DNA of 64,000 nucleotides, from contig OX465589.1 of NCBI GenBank assembly GCA_950022655.1, positions 32,155,970 through 32,219,969 on the forward strand, given 5' to 3'. Made by a program: the position numbers and the translations under genes. Below, piece by piece: positions 8,568 to 22,632 of this stretch (its first letter is position 1; each line of letters starts with the position of its first letter). The notes below the pieces were generated by a model that did not search any database, had not been told where the DNA came from, and saw nothing but the letters and a program-made list of their open reading frames with translations. Origin of the DNA: Alentia gelatinosa. Lineage: Eukaryota > Annelida > Polychaeta > Phyllodocida > Polynoidae.

Positions 8568-10324
8568 GTGAGACAGTTAGGCTGGGTGAGACAGACTCAG
8601 GCAGAGTGAGACAGACTCAGGCAGGGTGAGACAGACTCGGGAAGGGTGAGTTGAGACAGACTCAGGCAGGGTGAGACAGACTCTGGCAGGATGATGAGAG
8701 ACAGACTCAGGCAGGGTATAAAAGACACGGGCAGGGCGAGATAGGCTTGGGCAGGGTGATGAGAAACAGACTTGGACAATGTGAGACAGACATGGGCAGG
8801 ATAATGTGAGACAAACTGGGGCAGGGTGAGACAGAGTCAGGCAGGGTGAGACAGACTCAGGAAGGGTGAGGTGAGACAGAGTCAGGCAGGGTGAGACAGA
8901 CTTGGGCAGGGTGATGAGAGACAGACTCAGGCAGGGTATGACAGACTTGGGTAGAGCGACATAGACTTGAGCAGAGTGATGAGAGACAGACTGGGGCAGG
9001 GTGAGACAGACTCACACAGGATGAGACAGACTCAGACAGGGTGAGACAGACTCGGGCAGGGTTAGGTAATACAGACTCAGGCAGGGTGAAACAGACTCGG
9101 TCAGGGTGAAGGGAGACAGACAGAGGGAGGGTATAACAGACATGGGCAGTTTCAGGTTAGACAGACTAGGGTAGGTCGAGACAGACTGGGGCAGGGTAAG
9201 TTGAGACAGACTGGGACAGGGTGAGAAAGACATGGGCAGGATAATGAGAGACAGGCTGGGGCAGGGTTAGACAGAGTCAGGCAGGGTGAGACAGACTCGG
9301 GAAGGGTGAGACAATCTCGGGCAGGGTGATGAGAGACAGACTCAGGGAGGGTATGACAGACTCGGGCAGGCCTACTTAATTGGTCGCTAGTTTATGCAGC
9401 GACCTTGATATTGACTGCACTTGTTACTGATAGATTGGCCATCAACCCCTGTCTGTGCTGAGCTCCTCACTCTCAGTCGGATAGATTGACGTGCCGTACC
9501 GTACGCAGAATTTAACTCAGTCGCCCAAATTATCATAGCCCAAGACATCTAAGGATGATACGTACCAAATGCGGATATTCACTTCCAGTTAGAATTCAGC
9601 CATGAGACTTTAACACCAGTTAGGGACACATATAACCTACGATCACCTAAAATATGAAGAAAATCGGCCAATTAGATCTAACGATATTCGTGTTTGAATC
9701 TGGTTGTATCAAATGCTGCTCTGGTGGCCAGTGTAGGCCTACTTAATTGGTCGCTAGTTTATGCAGCGACCTTGATATTGACTGCACTTGTTACTGATAG
9801 ATTGGCCATCAACCCCTGTCTGTGCTGAGCTCCTCACTCTCAGTCGAATAGATTGATGGGCCTTACCTTACGCAGAATTTAACTGACTGTCGTCCAAATT
9901 ATCATAGCCCAAGACATCTGAGGATGATGCGTACCAAATGCGGAAATTCACTTCCCGTTGGAATATGGCCATGAAACTTTAACACTAGTTAGGGACACAT
10001 ATAACCTACGATCACCTAAAATATGAAGAAAATCGGCCGCGTGGATCTAACGACATTCACGTTTGAATATGGTTGTATCAAATGCTGCTCTGGTGGCCAG
10101 TGTACTGACGCTGGGTGACTATGATAAGAACTAACGTTTTAATTGACAGGTCCTGCCACCTGGTGTATTATGTGAAACCAGGTTCCTCACTACATTCATA
10201 ACGCCCTTAACATGCCCTCTTCCTGTCAGACTCAGTGGTCTAGAGGTAGTGTCAGCAAGGGAAACCTATGGTTGAGAGTTCAATCCCCTTCCATGCAGAG
10301 CGGTTTTTTTTTCAAGAGTCATGG
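8568..10324 (+). repeat. satellite monomer 6, class D (1,757 bp)
   Basis: Two bases are missing from block A, where AACTCACTGTCGCCC becomes AACTCAGTCGCCC near 9515. The minisatellite has GACAGGCTGG near 9251, shared with monomers 33 and 35. B is the gaata form with CACTAGTT and a private CCGCGTGG near 10038. The tRNA-like sequence is at 10229-10301. T9. Confidence 0.95.
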
Positions 10325-12083
10325 GTGAGACAGTTAGGCTGGGTGAGACAGACTCAGGCAGAGTGAGACAGACTCAGGCAGGGTGAGACAGACTCGGGAA
10401 GGGTGAGTTGAGACAGACTCAGGCAGGGTGAGACAGACTCTGGCAGGATGATGAGAGACAGACTCAGGCAGGGTATAAAAGACACGGGCAGGGCGAGATA
10501 GGCTTGGGCAGGGTGATGAGAAACAGACTTGGACAATGTGAGACAGACATGGGCAGGATAATGTGAGACAAACTGGGGCAGGGTGAGACAGAGTCAGGCA
10601 GGGTGAGACAGACTCAGGAAGGGTGAGGTGAGACAGAGTCAGGCAGGGTGAGACAGACTTGGGCAGGGTGATGAGAGACAGACTCAGGCAGGGTATGACA
10701 GACTTGGGTAGAGCGACATAGACTTGAGCAGAGTGATGAGAGACAGACTGGGGCAGGGTGAGACAGACTCACACAGGATGAGACAGACTCAGACAGGGTG
10801 AGACAGACTCGGGCAGGGTTAGGTAATACAGACTCAGGCAGGGTGAAACAGACTCGGTCAGGGTGAAGGGAGACAGACAGAGGGAGGGTATAACAGACAT
10901 GGGCAGTTTCAGGTTAGACAGACTAGGGTAGGTCGAGACAGACTGGGGCAGGGTAAGTTGAGACAGACTGGGACAGGGTGAGAAAGACATGGGCAGGATA
11001 ATGAGAGACAGACTGGGGCAGGGTTAGACAGAGTCAGGCAGGGTGAGACAGACTCGGGAAGGGTGAGACAATCTCGGGCAGGGTGATGAGAGACAGACTC
11101 AGGGAGGGTATGACAGACTCGGGCAGGCCTACTTAATTGGTCGCTAGTTTATGCAGCGACCTTGATATTGACTGCACTTGTTACTGATAGATTGGCCATC
11201 AACCCCTGTCTGTGCTGAGCTCCTCACTTTCAGTCGGATAGATTGACGTGCCGTACCGTACGCAGAATTTAACTCACTGTCGCCCAAATTATCATAGCCC
11301 AAGACATCTAAGGATGATACGTACCAAATGCGGATATTCACTTCCAGTTAGAATTCAGCCATGAGACTTTAACACCAGTTAGGGACACATATAACCTACG
11401 ATCACCTAAAATATGAAGAAAATCGGCCAATTAGATCTAACGATATTCGTGTTTGAATCTGGTTGTATCAAATGCTGCTCTGGTGGCCAGTGTAGGCCTA
11501 CTTAATTGGTCGCTAGTTTATGCAGCGACCTTGATATTGACTGCACTTGTTACTGATAGATTGGCCATCAACCCCTGTCTGTGCTGAGCTCCTCACTCTC
11601 AGTCGGATAGATTGACGTGCCGTACCGTACGCAGAATTTAACTGACTGTCGTCCAAATTATCATAGCCCAAGACATCTGAGGATGATGCGTACCAAATGC
11701 GGAAATTCACTTCCCGTTGGAATATGGCCATGAAACTTTAACACCAGTTAGGGACACATATAACCTACGATCACCTAAAATATGAAGAAAATCGGCCGCT
11801 TGGATCTAACGACATTCACGTTTGAATATGGTTGTATCAAATGCTGCTCTGGTGGCCAGTGTACTGACGCTGGGTGACTATGATAAGAACTAACGTTTTA
11901 ATTGACAGGTCCTGCCACCTGGTGTATTATGTGAAACCAGGTTCCTCACTACATTCATAACGCCCTTAACATGCCCTCTTCCTGTCAGACTCAGTGGTCT
12001 AGAGGTAGTGTCAGCAAGGGAAACCTATGGTTGAGAGTTCAATCCCCTTCCATGCAGAGCGGTTTTTTTTTCAAGAGTCATGG
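10325..12083 (+). repeat. satellite monomer 7, K/R recombinant
   Basis: Block A has the class K CTTTCAG but the class R GTCGCCC, and the minisatellite ends in CGGGCAGG. B is the ggata form with ATCAACCCC, a combination seen otherwise in the class D monomers 13 and 24. The unit is 1,759 bp with its tRNA-like sequence at 11988-12060. T9. The mix is best explained by recombination or conversion between classes. Confidence 0.95.
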
Positions 12084-13839
12084 GTGAGACAGTTAGGCTG
12101 GGTGAGACAGACTCAGGCAGAGTGAGACAGACTCAGGCAGGGTGAGACAGACTCGAGAAGAGTGAGTTGAGACAGACTCAGGCAGGGTGAGACAGACTCT
12201 GGCAGGATGATGAGAGACAGACTCAGGCAGGGTATAAAAGACACGGGCAGGGCGAGATAGGCTTGGGCAGGGTGATGAGAAACAGACTTGGACAATGTGA
12301 GACAGACATGGGCAGGATAATGTGAGACAAACTGGGGCAGGGTGAGACAGAGTCAGGCAGGGTGAGACAGACTCAGGAAGGGTGAGGTGAGACAGAGTCA
12401 GGCAGGGTGAGACAGACTTGGGCAGGGTGATGAGAGACAGACTCAGGCAGGGTATGACAGACTTGGGTAGAGCGACATAGACTTGAGCAGAGTGATGAGA
12501 GACAGACTGGGGCAGGGTGAGACAGACTCACACAGGATGAGACAGACTCAGACAGGGTGAGACAGACTCGGGCAGGGTTAGGTAATACAGACTCAGGCAG
12601 GGTGAAACAGACTCGGTCAGGGTGAAGGGAGACAGACAGAGGGAGGGTATAACAGACATGGGCAGTTTCAGGTTAGACAGACTAGGGTAGGTCGAGACAG
12701 ACTGGGGCAGGGTAAGTTGAGACAGACTGGGACAGGGTGAGAAAGACATGGGCAGGATAATGAGAGACAGACTGGGGCAGGGTTAGACAGAGTCAGGCAG
12801 GGTGAGACAGACTCGGGAAGGGTGAGACAATCTCGGGCAGGGTGATGAGAGACAGACTCAGGGAGGGTATGACAGACTCGAACAGGCCTACTTAATTGGT
12901 CGCTAGTTTATGCAGCGACCTTGATATTGACTGCACTTGTTACTGATAGATTGGCCATCAACCCCTGTCTGTGCTGAGCTCCTCACTTTCAGTCGGATAG
13001 ATTGACGTGCCGTACCGTACGCAGAATTTAACTCACTGTCACCCAAATTATCATAGCCCAAGACATCTAAGGATGATACGTACCAAATGCGGATATTCAC
13101 TTCCAGTTAGAATTCAGCCATGAGACTTTAACACCAGTTAGGGACACATATAACCTACGATCACCTAAAATATGAAGAAAATCGGCCAATTAGATCTAAC
13201 GATATTCGTGTTTGAATCTGGTTGTATCAAATGCTGCTCTGGTGGCCAGTGTAGGCCTACTTAATTGGTCGCTAGTTTATGCAGCGACCTTGATATTGAC
13301 TGCACTTGTTACTGATAGATTGGCCATCAATCCCTGTCTGTGCTGAGCTCCTCACTCTCAGTCGGATAGATTGACGTGCCGTACCGTACGCAGAATTTAA
13401 CTGACTGTCGTCCAAATTATCATAGCCCAAGACATCTGAGGATGATGCGTACCAAATGCGGAAATTCACTTCCCGTTGGAATATGGCCATGAAACTTTAA
13501 CACCAGTTAGGGACACATATAACCTACGATCACCTAAAATATGAAGAAATTCGGCCGCTTGGATCTAACGACATTCACGTTTGAATATGGTTGTATCAAA
13601 TGCTGCTCTGGTGGCCAGTGTACTGACGCTGGGTGACTATGATAAGAACTAACGTTTTAATTGACAGGTCCTGCCACCTGGTGTATTATGTGAAACCAGG
13701 TTCCTCACTACATTCATAACGCCCTTAACATGCCCTCTTCCTGTCAGACTCAGTCTAGAGGTAGTGTCAGCAAGGGAAACCTATGTTTGAGAGTTCAATC
13801 CCCTTCCATGCAGAGCGGGTTTTTTTTCAAGAGTCATGG
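12084..13839 (+). repeat. satellite monomer 8, class K with broken A box (1,756 bp)
   Basis: A class K unit that is 3 bp short. The loss is in the tRNA-like sequence (13747-13816), where CAGTGGTCTAGAGG becomes CAGTCTAGAGG. That removes the start of the A box. A second change nearby turns TATGGTTG into TATGTTTG. The minisatellite also has a private CTCGAGAAGAGTG near 12152. B is ATCAATCCC, ggata, GAAATTCGG. T8. Confidence 0.95.
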
Positions 13840-15598
13840 GTGAGACAGTTAGGCTGGGTGAGACAGACTCAGGCAGAGTGAGACAGACTCAGGCAGGGTG
13901 AGACAGACTCGGGAAGGGTGAGTTGAGACAGACTCAGGCAGGGTGAGACAGACTCTGGCAGGATGATGAGAGACAGACTCAGGCAGGGTATAAAAGACAC
14001 GGGCAGGGCGAGATAGGCTTGGGCAGGGTGATGAGAAACAGACTTGGACAATGTGAGACAGACATGGGCAGGATAATGTGAGACAAACTGGGGCAGGGTG
14101 AGACAGAGTCAGGCAGGGTGAGACAGACTCAGGAAGGGTGAGGTGAGACAGAGTCAGGCAGGGTGAGACAGACTTGGGCAGGGTGATGAGAGACAGACTC
14201 AGGCAGGGTATGACAGACTTGGGTAGAGCGACATAGACTTGAGCAGAGTGATGAGAGACAGACTGGGGCAGGGTGAGACAGACTCACACAGGATGAGACA
14301 GACTCAGACAGGGTGAGACAGACTCGGGCAGGGTTAGGTAATACAGACTCAGGCAGGGTGAAACAGACTCGGTCAGGGTGAAGGGAGACAGACAGAGGGA
14401 GGGTATAACAGACATGGGCAGTTTCAGGTTAGACAGACTAGGGTAGGTCGAGACAGACTGGGGCAGGGTAAGTTGAGACAGACTGGGACAGGGTGAGAAA
14501 GACATGGGCAGGATAATGAGAGACAGACTGGGGCAGGGTTAGACAGAGTCAGGCAGGGTGAGACAGACTCGGGAAGGGTGAGACAATCTCGGGCAGGGTG
14601 ATGAGAGACAGACTCAGGGAGGGTATGACAGACTCGAACAGGCCTACTTAATTGGTCGCTAGTTTATGCAGCGACTTTGATATTGACTGCACTTGTTACT
14701 GATAGATTGGCCATCAACCCCTGTCTGTGCTGAGCTCCTCACTTTCAGTCGGATAGATTGACGTGCCGTACCGTACGCAGAATTTAACTCACTGTCACCC
14801 AAATTATCATAGCCCAAGACATCTAAGGATGATACGTACCAAATGCGGATATTCACTTCCAGTTAGAATTCAGCCATGAGACTTTAACACCAGTTAGGGA
14901 CACATATAACCTACGATCACCTAAAATATGAAGAAAATCGGCCAATTAGATCTAACGATATTCGTGTTTGAATCTGGTTGTATCAAATGCTGCTCTGGTG
15001 GCCAGTGTAGGCCTACTTAATTGGTCGCTAGTTTATGCAGCGACCTTGATATTGACTGCACTTGTTACTGATAGATTGGCCATCAATCCCTGTCTGTGCT
15101 GAGCTCCTCACTCTCAGTCGGATAGATTGACGTGCCGTACCGTACGCAGAATTTAACTGACTGTCGTCCAAATTATCATAGCCCAAGACATCTGAGGATG
15201 ATGCGTACCAAATGCGGAAATTCACTTCCCGTTGGAATATGGCCATGAAACTTTAACACCAGTTAGGGACACATATAACCTACGATCACCTAAAATATGA
15301 AGAAATTCGGCCGCTTGGATCTAACGACATTCACGTTTGAATATGGTTGTATCAAATGCTGCTCTGGTGGCCAGTGTACTGACGCTGGGTGACTATGATA
15401 AGAACTAACGTTTTAATTGACAGGTCCTGCCACCTGGTGTATTATGTGAAACCAGGTTCCTCACTACATTCATAACGCCCTTAACATGCCCTCTTCCTGT
15501 CAGACTCAGTGGTCTAGAGGTAGTGTCAGCAAGGGAAACCTATGGTTGAGAGTTCAATCCCCTTCCATGCAGAGCGGGTTTTTTTTCAAGAGTCATGG
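13840..15598 (+). repeat. satellite monomer 9, class K with AGCGACT
   Basis: A class K unit in which the block A hairpin arm reads AGCGACT near 14671. Monomers 10, 21 and 37 share this. B is ATCAATCCC, ggata, GAAATTCGG. The tRNA-like sequence is at 15503-15575. T8. Confidence 0.95.
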
Positions 15599-17357
15599 GT
15601 GAGACAGTTAGGCTGGGTGAGACAGACTCAGGCAGAGTGAGACAGACTCAGGCAGGGTGAGACAGACTCGGGAAGGGTGAGTTGAGACAGACTCAGGCAG
15701 GGTGAGACAGACTCTGGCAGGATGATGAGAGACAGACTCAGGCAGGGTATAAAAGACACGGGCAGGGCGAGATAGGCTTGGGCAGGGTGATGAGAAACAG
15801 ACTTGGACAATGTGAGACAGACATGGGCAGGATAATGTGAGACAAACTGGGGCAGGGTGAGACAGAGTCAGGCAGGGTGAGACAGACTCAGGAAGGGTGA
15901 GGTGAGACAGAGTCAGGCAGGGTGAGACAGACTTGGGCAGGGTGATGAGAGACAGACTCAGGCAGGGTATGACAGACTTGGGTAGAGCGACATAGACTTG
16001 AGCAGAGTGATGAGAGACAGACTGGGGCAGGGTGAGACAGACTCACACAGGATGAGACAGACTCAGACAGGGTGAGACAGACTCGGGCAGGGTTAGGTAA
16101 TACAGACTCAGGCAGGGTGAAACAGACTCGGTGAGGGTGAAGGGAGACAGACAGGGGGAGGGTATAACAGACATGGGCAGTTTCAGGTTAGACAGACTAG
16201 GGTAGGTCGAGACAGACTGGGGCAGGGTAAGTTGAGACAGACTGGGACAGGGTGAGAAAGACATGGGCAGGATAATGAGAGACAGACTGGGGCAGGGTTA
16301 GACAGAGTCAGGCAGGGTGAGACAGACTCGGGAAGGGTGAGACAATCTCGGGCAGGGTGATGAGAGACAGACTCAGGGAGGGTATGACAGACTCGAACAG
16401 GCCTACTTAATTGGTCGCTAGTTTATGCAGCGACTTTGATATTGACTGCACTTGTTACTGATAGATTGGCCATCAACCCCTGTCTGTGCTGAGCTCCTCA
16501 CTTTCAGTCGGATAGATTGACGTGCCGTACCGTACGCAGAATTTAACTCACTGTCACCCAAATTATCATAGCCCAAGACATCTAAGGATGATACGTACCA
16601 AATGCGGATATTCACTTCCAGTTAGAATTCAGCCATGAGACTTTAACACCAGTTAGGGACACATATAACCTACGATCACCTAAAATATGAAGAAAATCGG
16701 CCAATTAGATCTAACGATATTCGTGTTTGAATCTGGTTGTATCAAATGCTGCTCTGGTGGCCAGTGTAGGCCTACTTAATTGGTCGCTAGTTTATGCAGC
16801 GACCTTGATATTGACTGCACTTGTTACTGATAGATTGGCCATCAATCCCTGTCTGTGCTGAGCTCCTCACTCTCAGTCGGATAGATTGACGTGCCGTACC
16901 GTACGCAGAATTTAACTGACTGTCGTCCAAATTATCATAGCCCAAGACATCTGAGGATGATGCGTACCAAATGCGGAAATTCACTTCCCGTTGGAATATG
17001 GCCATGAAACTTTAACACCAGTTAGGGACACATATAACCTACGATCACCTAAAATATGAAGAAATTCGGCCGCTTGGATCTAACGACATTCACGTTTGAA
17101 TATGGTTGTATCAAATGCTGCTCTGGTGGCCAGTGTACTGACGCTGGGTGACTATGATAAGAACTAACGTTTTAATTGACAGGTCCTGCCACCTGGTGTA
17201 TTATGTGAAACCAGGTTCCTCACTACATTCATAACGCCCTTAACATGCCCTCTTCCTGTCAGACTCAGTGGTCTAGAGGTAGTGTCAGCAAGGGAAACCT
17301 ATGGTTGAGAGTTCAATCCCCTTCCATGCAGAGCGGGTTTTTTTTCAAGAGTCATGG
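15599..17357 (+). repeat. satellite monomer 10, class K with AGCGACT and N-like minisatellite
   Basis: The blocks match monomer 9, but the minisatellite has CTCGGTGAGG near 16128 and GACAGGGGGAGG near 16151, which otherwise occur together in the class N monomers 11 and 22. A crossover between the minisatellite of one class and the blocks of the other would produce this. The tRNA-like sequence is at 17262-17334. T8. Confidence 0.95.
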
Positions 17358-19116
17358 GTGAGACAGTTAGGCTGGGTGAGACAGACTCAGGCAGAGTGAG
17401 ACAGACTCAGGCAGGGTGAGACAGACTCGGGAAGGGTGAGTTGAGACAGACTCAGGCAGGGTGAGACAGACTCTGGCAGGATGATGAGAGACAGACTCAG
17501 GCAGGGTATAAAAGACACGGGCAGGGCGAGATAGGCTTGGGCAGGGTGATGAGAAACAGACTTGGACAATGTGAGACAGACATGGGCAGGATAATGTGAG
17601 ACAAACTGGGGCAGGGTGAGACAGAGTCAGGCAGGGTGAGACAGACTCAGGAAGGGTGAGGTGAGACAGAGTCAGGCAGGGTGAGACAGACTTGGGCAGG
17701 GTGATGAGAGACAGACTCAGGCAGGGTATGACAGACTTGGGTAGAGCGACATAGACTTGAGCAGAGTGATGAGAGACAGACTGGGGCAGGGTGAGACAGA
17801 CTCACACAGGATGAGACAGACTCAGACAGGGTGAGACAGACTCGGGCAGGGTTAGGTAATACAGACTCAGGCAGGGTGAAACAGACTCGGTGAGGGTGAA
17901 GGGAGACAGACAGGGGGAGGGTATAACAGACATGGGCAGTTTCAGGTTAGACAGACTAGGGTAGGTCGAGACAGACTGGGGCAGGGTAAGTTGAGACAGA
18001 CTGGGACAGGGTGAGAAAGACATGGGCAGGATAATGAGAGACAGACTGGGGCAGGGTTAGACAGAGTCAGGCAGGGTGAGACAGACTCGGGAAGGGTGAG
18101 ACAATCTCGGGCAGGGTGATGAGAGACAGACTCAGGGAGGGTATGACAGACTCGGGCAGGCCTACTTAATTGGTCGCTAGTTTATGCAGCGACCTTGAAA
18201 TTGACTGCAATTGTTACTGATAGATTGGCCATCAACCCCTGTCTGTGCTGAGCTCCTCACTCTCAGTCGGATAGATTGACGTGCCGTACCGTACGCAGAA
18301 TTTAACTCACTGTCGCCCAAATTATCATAGCCCAAGACATCTAAGGATGATACGTACCAAATGCGGATATTCACTTCCAGTTAGAATTCAGCCATGAGAC
18401 TTTAACACCAGTTAGGGACACATATAACCTACGATCACCTAAAATATGAAGAAAATCGGCCAATTAGATCTAACGATATTCGTGTTTGAATCTGGTTGTA
18501 ACAAATGCTGCTCTGGTGGCCAGTGTAGGCCTACTTAATTGGTCGCTAGTTTATGCAGCGACCTTGATATTGACTGCACTTGTTACTGATAGATTGGCCA
18601 TCAACCCCTGTCTGTGCTGAGCTCCTCACTCTCAGTCGAATAGATTGATGGGCCTTACCTTACGCAGAATTTAACTGACTGTCGTCCAAATTATCATAGC
18701 CCAAGACATCTGAGGATGATGCGTACCAAATGCGGAAATTCACTTCCCGTTGGAATATGGCCATGAAACTTTAACACCAGTTAGGGACACATATAACCTA
18801 CGATCACCTAAAATATGAAGAAAATCGGCCGCTTGGATCTAACGACATTCACGTTTGAATATGGTTGTATCAAATGCTGCTCTGGTGGCCAGTGTACTGA
18901 CGCTGGGTGACTATGATAAGAACTAACGTTTTAATTGACAGGTCCTGCCACCTGGTGTATTATGTGAAACCAGGTTCCTCACTACATTCATAACGCCCTT
19001 AACATGCCCTCTTCCTGTCAGACTCAGTGGTCTAGAGGTAGTGTCAGCAAGGGAAACCTATGGTTGAGAGTTCAATCCCCTTCCATGCAGAGCGGGTTTT
19101 TTTTCAAGAGTCATGG
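17358..19116 (+). repeat. satellite monomer 11, class N
   Basis: The minisatellite has CTCGGTGAGG and GACAGGGGGAGG. Block A has TTGAAATTG, CAATTG and TTGTAAC, and B is the gaata form. It matches monomer 22. The tRNA-like sequence is at 19021-19093. T8. Confidence 0.95.
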
Positions 19117-20875
19117 GTGAGACAGTTAGGCTGGGTGAGACAGACTCAGGCAGAGTGAGACAGACTCAGGCAGGGTGAGACAGACTCGGGAAGGGTGAGT
19201 TGAGACAGACTCAGGCAGGGTGAGACAGACTCTGGCAGGATGATGAGAGACAGACTCAGGCAGGGTATAAAAGACACGGGCAGGGCGAGATAGGCTTGGG
19301 CAGGGTGATGAGAAACAGACTTGGACAATGTGAGACAGACATGGGCAGGATAATGTGAGACAAACTGGGGCAGGGTGAGACAGAGTCAGGCAGGGTGAGA
19401 CAGACTCAGGAAGGGTGAGGTGAGACAGAGTCAGGCAGGGTGAGACAGACTTGGGCAGGGTGATGAGAGACAGACTCAGGCAGGGTATGACAGACTTGGG
19501 TAGAGCGACATAGACTTGAGCAGAGTGATGAGAGACAGACTGGGGCAGGGTGAGACAGACTCACACAGGATGAGACAGACTCAGACAGGGTGAGACAGAC
19601 TCGGGCAGGGTTAGGTAATACAGACTCAGGCAGGGTGAAACAGACTCGGTCAGGGTGAAGGGAGACAGACAGAGGGAGGGTATAACAGACATGGGCAGTT
19701 TCAGGTTAGACAGACTAGGGTAGGTCGAGACAGACTGGGGCAGGGTAAGTTGAGACAGACTGGGACAGGGTGAGAAAGACATGGGCAGGATAATGAGAGA
19801 CAGACTGGGGCAGGGTTAGACAGAGTCAGGCAGGGTGAGACAGACTCGGGAAGGGTGAGACAATCTCGGGCAGGGTGATGAGAGACAGACTCAGGGAGGG
19901 TATGACAGACTCGGGCAGGCCTACTTAATTGGTCGCTAGTTTATGCAGCGACCTTGAAATTGACTGCAATTGTTACTGATAGATTGGCCATCAACCCCTG
20001 TCTGTGCTGAGCTCCTCACTCTCAGTCGGATAGATTGACGTGCCGTACCGTACGCAGAATTTAACTCACTGTCGCCCAAATTATCATAGCCCAAGACATC
20101 TAAGGATGATACGTACCAAATGCGGATATTCACTTCCAGTTAGAATTCAGCCATGAGACTTTAACACCAGTTAGGGACACATATAACCTACAATCACCTA
20201 AAATATGAAGAAAATCGGCCAATTAGATCTAACGATATTCGTGTTTGAATCTGGTTGTAACAAATGCTGCTCTGGTGGCCAGTGTAGGCCTACTTAATTG
20301 GTCGCTAGTTTATGCAGCGACCTTGATATTGACTGCACTTGTTACTGATAGATTGGCCATCAACCCCTGTCTGTGCTGAGCTCCTCACTCTCAGTCGAAT
20401 AGATTGATGGGCCTTACCTTACGCAGAATTTAACTGACTGTCGTCCAAATTATCATAGCCCAAGACATCTGAGGATGATGCGTACCAAATGCGGAAATTC
20501 ACTTCCCGTTGGAATATGGCCATGAAACTTTAACACCAGTTAGGGACACATATAACCTACGATCACCTAAAATATGAAGAAAATCGGCCGCTTGGATCTA
20601 ACGACATTCACGTTTGAATATGGTTGTATCAAATGCTGCTCTGGTGGCCAGTGTACTGACGCTGGGTGACTATGATAAGAACTAACGTTTTAATTGACAG
20701 GTCCTGCCACCTGGTGTATTATGTGAAACCAGGTTCCTCACTACATTCATAACGCCCTTAACATGCCCTCTTCCTGTCAGACTCAGTGGTCTAGAGGTAG
20801 TGTCAGCAAGGGAAACCTATGGTTGAGAGTTCAATCCCCTTCCATGCAGAGCGGTTTTTTTTTCAAGAGTCATGG
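19117..20875 (+). repeat. satellite monomer 12, class N with CCTACAATC
   Basis: Block A has the full class N set plus CCTACAATC near 20187, shared only with monomer 23. B is the gaata form. The minisatellite has the common GACAGAGGGAGG. The tRNA-like sequence is at 20780-20852. T9, also as in monomer 23. Confidence 0.95.
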
Positions 20876-22632
20876 GTGAGACAGTTAGGCTGGGTGAGAC
20901 AGACTCAGGCAGAGTGAGACAGACTCAGGCAGGGTGAGACAGACTCGGGAAGGGTGAGTTGAGACAGACTCAGGCAGGGTGAGACAGACTCTGGCAGGAT
21001 GATGAGAGACAGACTCAGGCAGGGTATAAAAGACACGGGCAGGGCGAGATAGGCTTGGGCAGGGTGATGAGAAACAGACTTGGACAATGTGAGACAGACA
21101 TGGGCAGGATAATGTGAGACAAACTGGGGCAGGGTGAGACAGAGTCAGGCAGGGTGAGACAGACTCAGGAAGGGTGAGGTGAGACAGAGTCAGGCAGGGT
21201 GAGACAGACTTGGGCAGGGTGATGAGAGACAGACTCAGGCAGGGTATGACAGACTTGGGTAGAGCGACATAGACTTGAGCAGAGTGATGAGAGACAGACT
21301 GGGGCAGGGTGAGACAGACTCACACAGGATGAGACAGACTCAGACAGGGTGAGACAGACTCGGGCAGGGTTAGGTAATACAGACTCAGGCAGGGTGAAAC
21401 AGACTCGGTCAGGGTGAAGGGAGACAGACAGAGGGAGGGTATAACAGACATGGGCAGTTTCAGGTTAGACAGACTAGGGTAGGTCGAGACAGACTGGGGC
21501 AGGGTAAGTTGAGACAGACTGGGACAGGGTGAGAAAGACATGGGCAGGATAATGAGAGACAGACTGGGGCAGGGTTAGACAGAGTCAGGCAGGGTGAGAC
21601 AGACTCGGGAAGGGTGAGACAATCTCGGGCAGGGTGATGAGAGACAGACTCAGGGAGGGTATGACAGACTCGGGCAGGCCTACTTAATTGGTCGCTAGTT
21701 TATGCAGCGACCTTGATATTGACTGCACTTGTTACTGATAGATTGGCCATCAACCCCTGTCTGTGCTGAGCTCCTCACTCTCAGTCGGATAGATTGACGT
21801 GCCGTACCGTACGCAGAATTTAACTCAGTCGCCCAAATTATCATAGCCCAAGACATCTAAGGATGATACGTACCAAATGCGGATATTCACTTCCAGTTAG
21901 AATTCAGCCATGAGACTTTAACACCAGTTAGGGACACATATAACCTACGATCACCTAAAATATGAAGAAAATCGGCCAATTAGATCTAACGATATTCGTG
22001 TTTGAATCTGGTTGTATCAAATGCTGCTCTGGTGGCCAGTGTAGGCCTACTTAATTGGTCGCTAGTTTATGCAGCGACCTTGATATTGACTGCACTTGTT
22101 ACTGATAGATTGGCCATCAACCCCTGTCTGTGCTGAGCTCCTCACTCTCAGTCGGATAGATTGACGTGCCGTACCGTACGCAGAATTTAACTGACTGTCG
22201 TCCAAATTATCATAGCCCAAGACATCTGAGGATGATGCGTACCAAATGCGGAAATTCACTTCCCGTTGGAATATGGCCATGAAACTTTAACACCAGTTAG
22301 GGACACATATAACCTACGATCACCTAAAATATGAAGAAATTCGGCCGCTTGGATCTAACGACATTCACGTTTGAATATGGTTGTATCAAATGCTGCTCTG
22401 GTGGCCAGTGTACTGACGCTGGGTGACTATGATAAGAACTAACGTTTTAATTGACAGGTCCTGCCACCTGGTGTATTATGTGAAACCAGGTTCCTCACTA
22501 CATTCATAACGCCCTTAACATGCCCTCTTCCTGTCAGACTCAGTGGTCTAGAGGTAGTGTCAGCAAGGGAAACCTATGGTTGAGAGTTCAATCCCCTTCC
22601 ATGCAGAGCGGGTTTTTTTTCAAGAGTCATGG
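20876..22632 (+). repeat. satellite monomer 13, class D (1,757 bp)
   Basis: The 2-bp deletion in block A is near 21826. B is the ggata form with ATCAACCCC and GAAATTCGG, exactly as in monomer 24. The tRNA-like sequence is at 22537-22609. T8. Confidence 0.95.
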
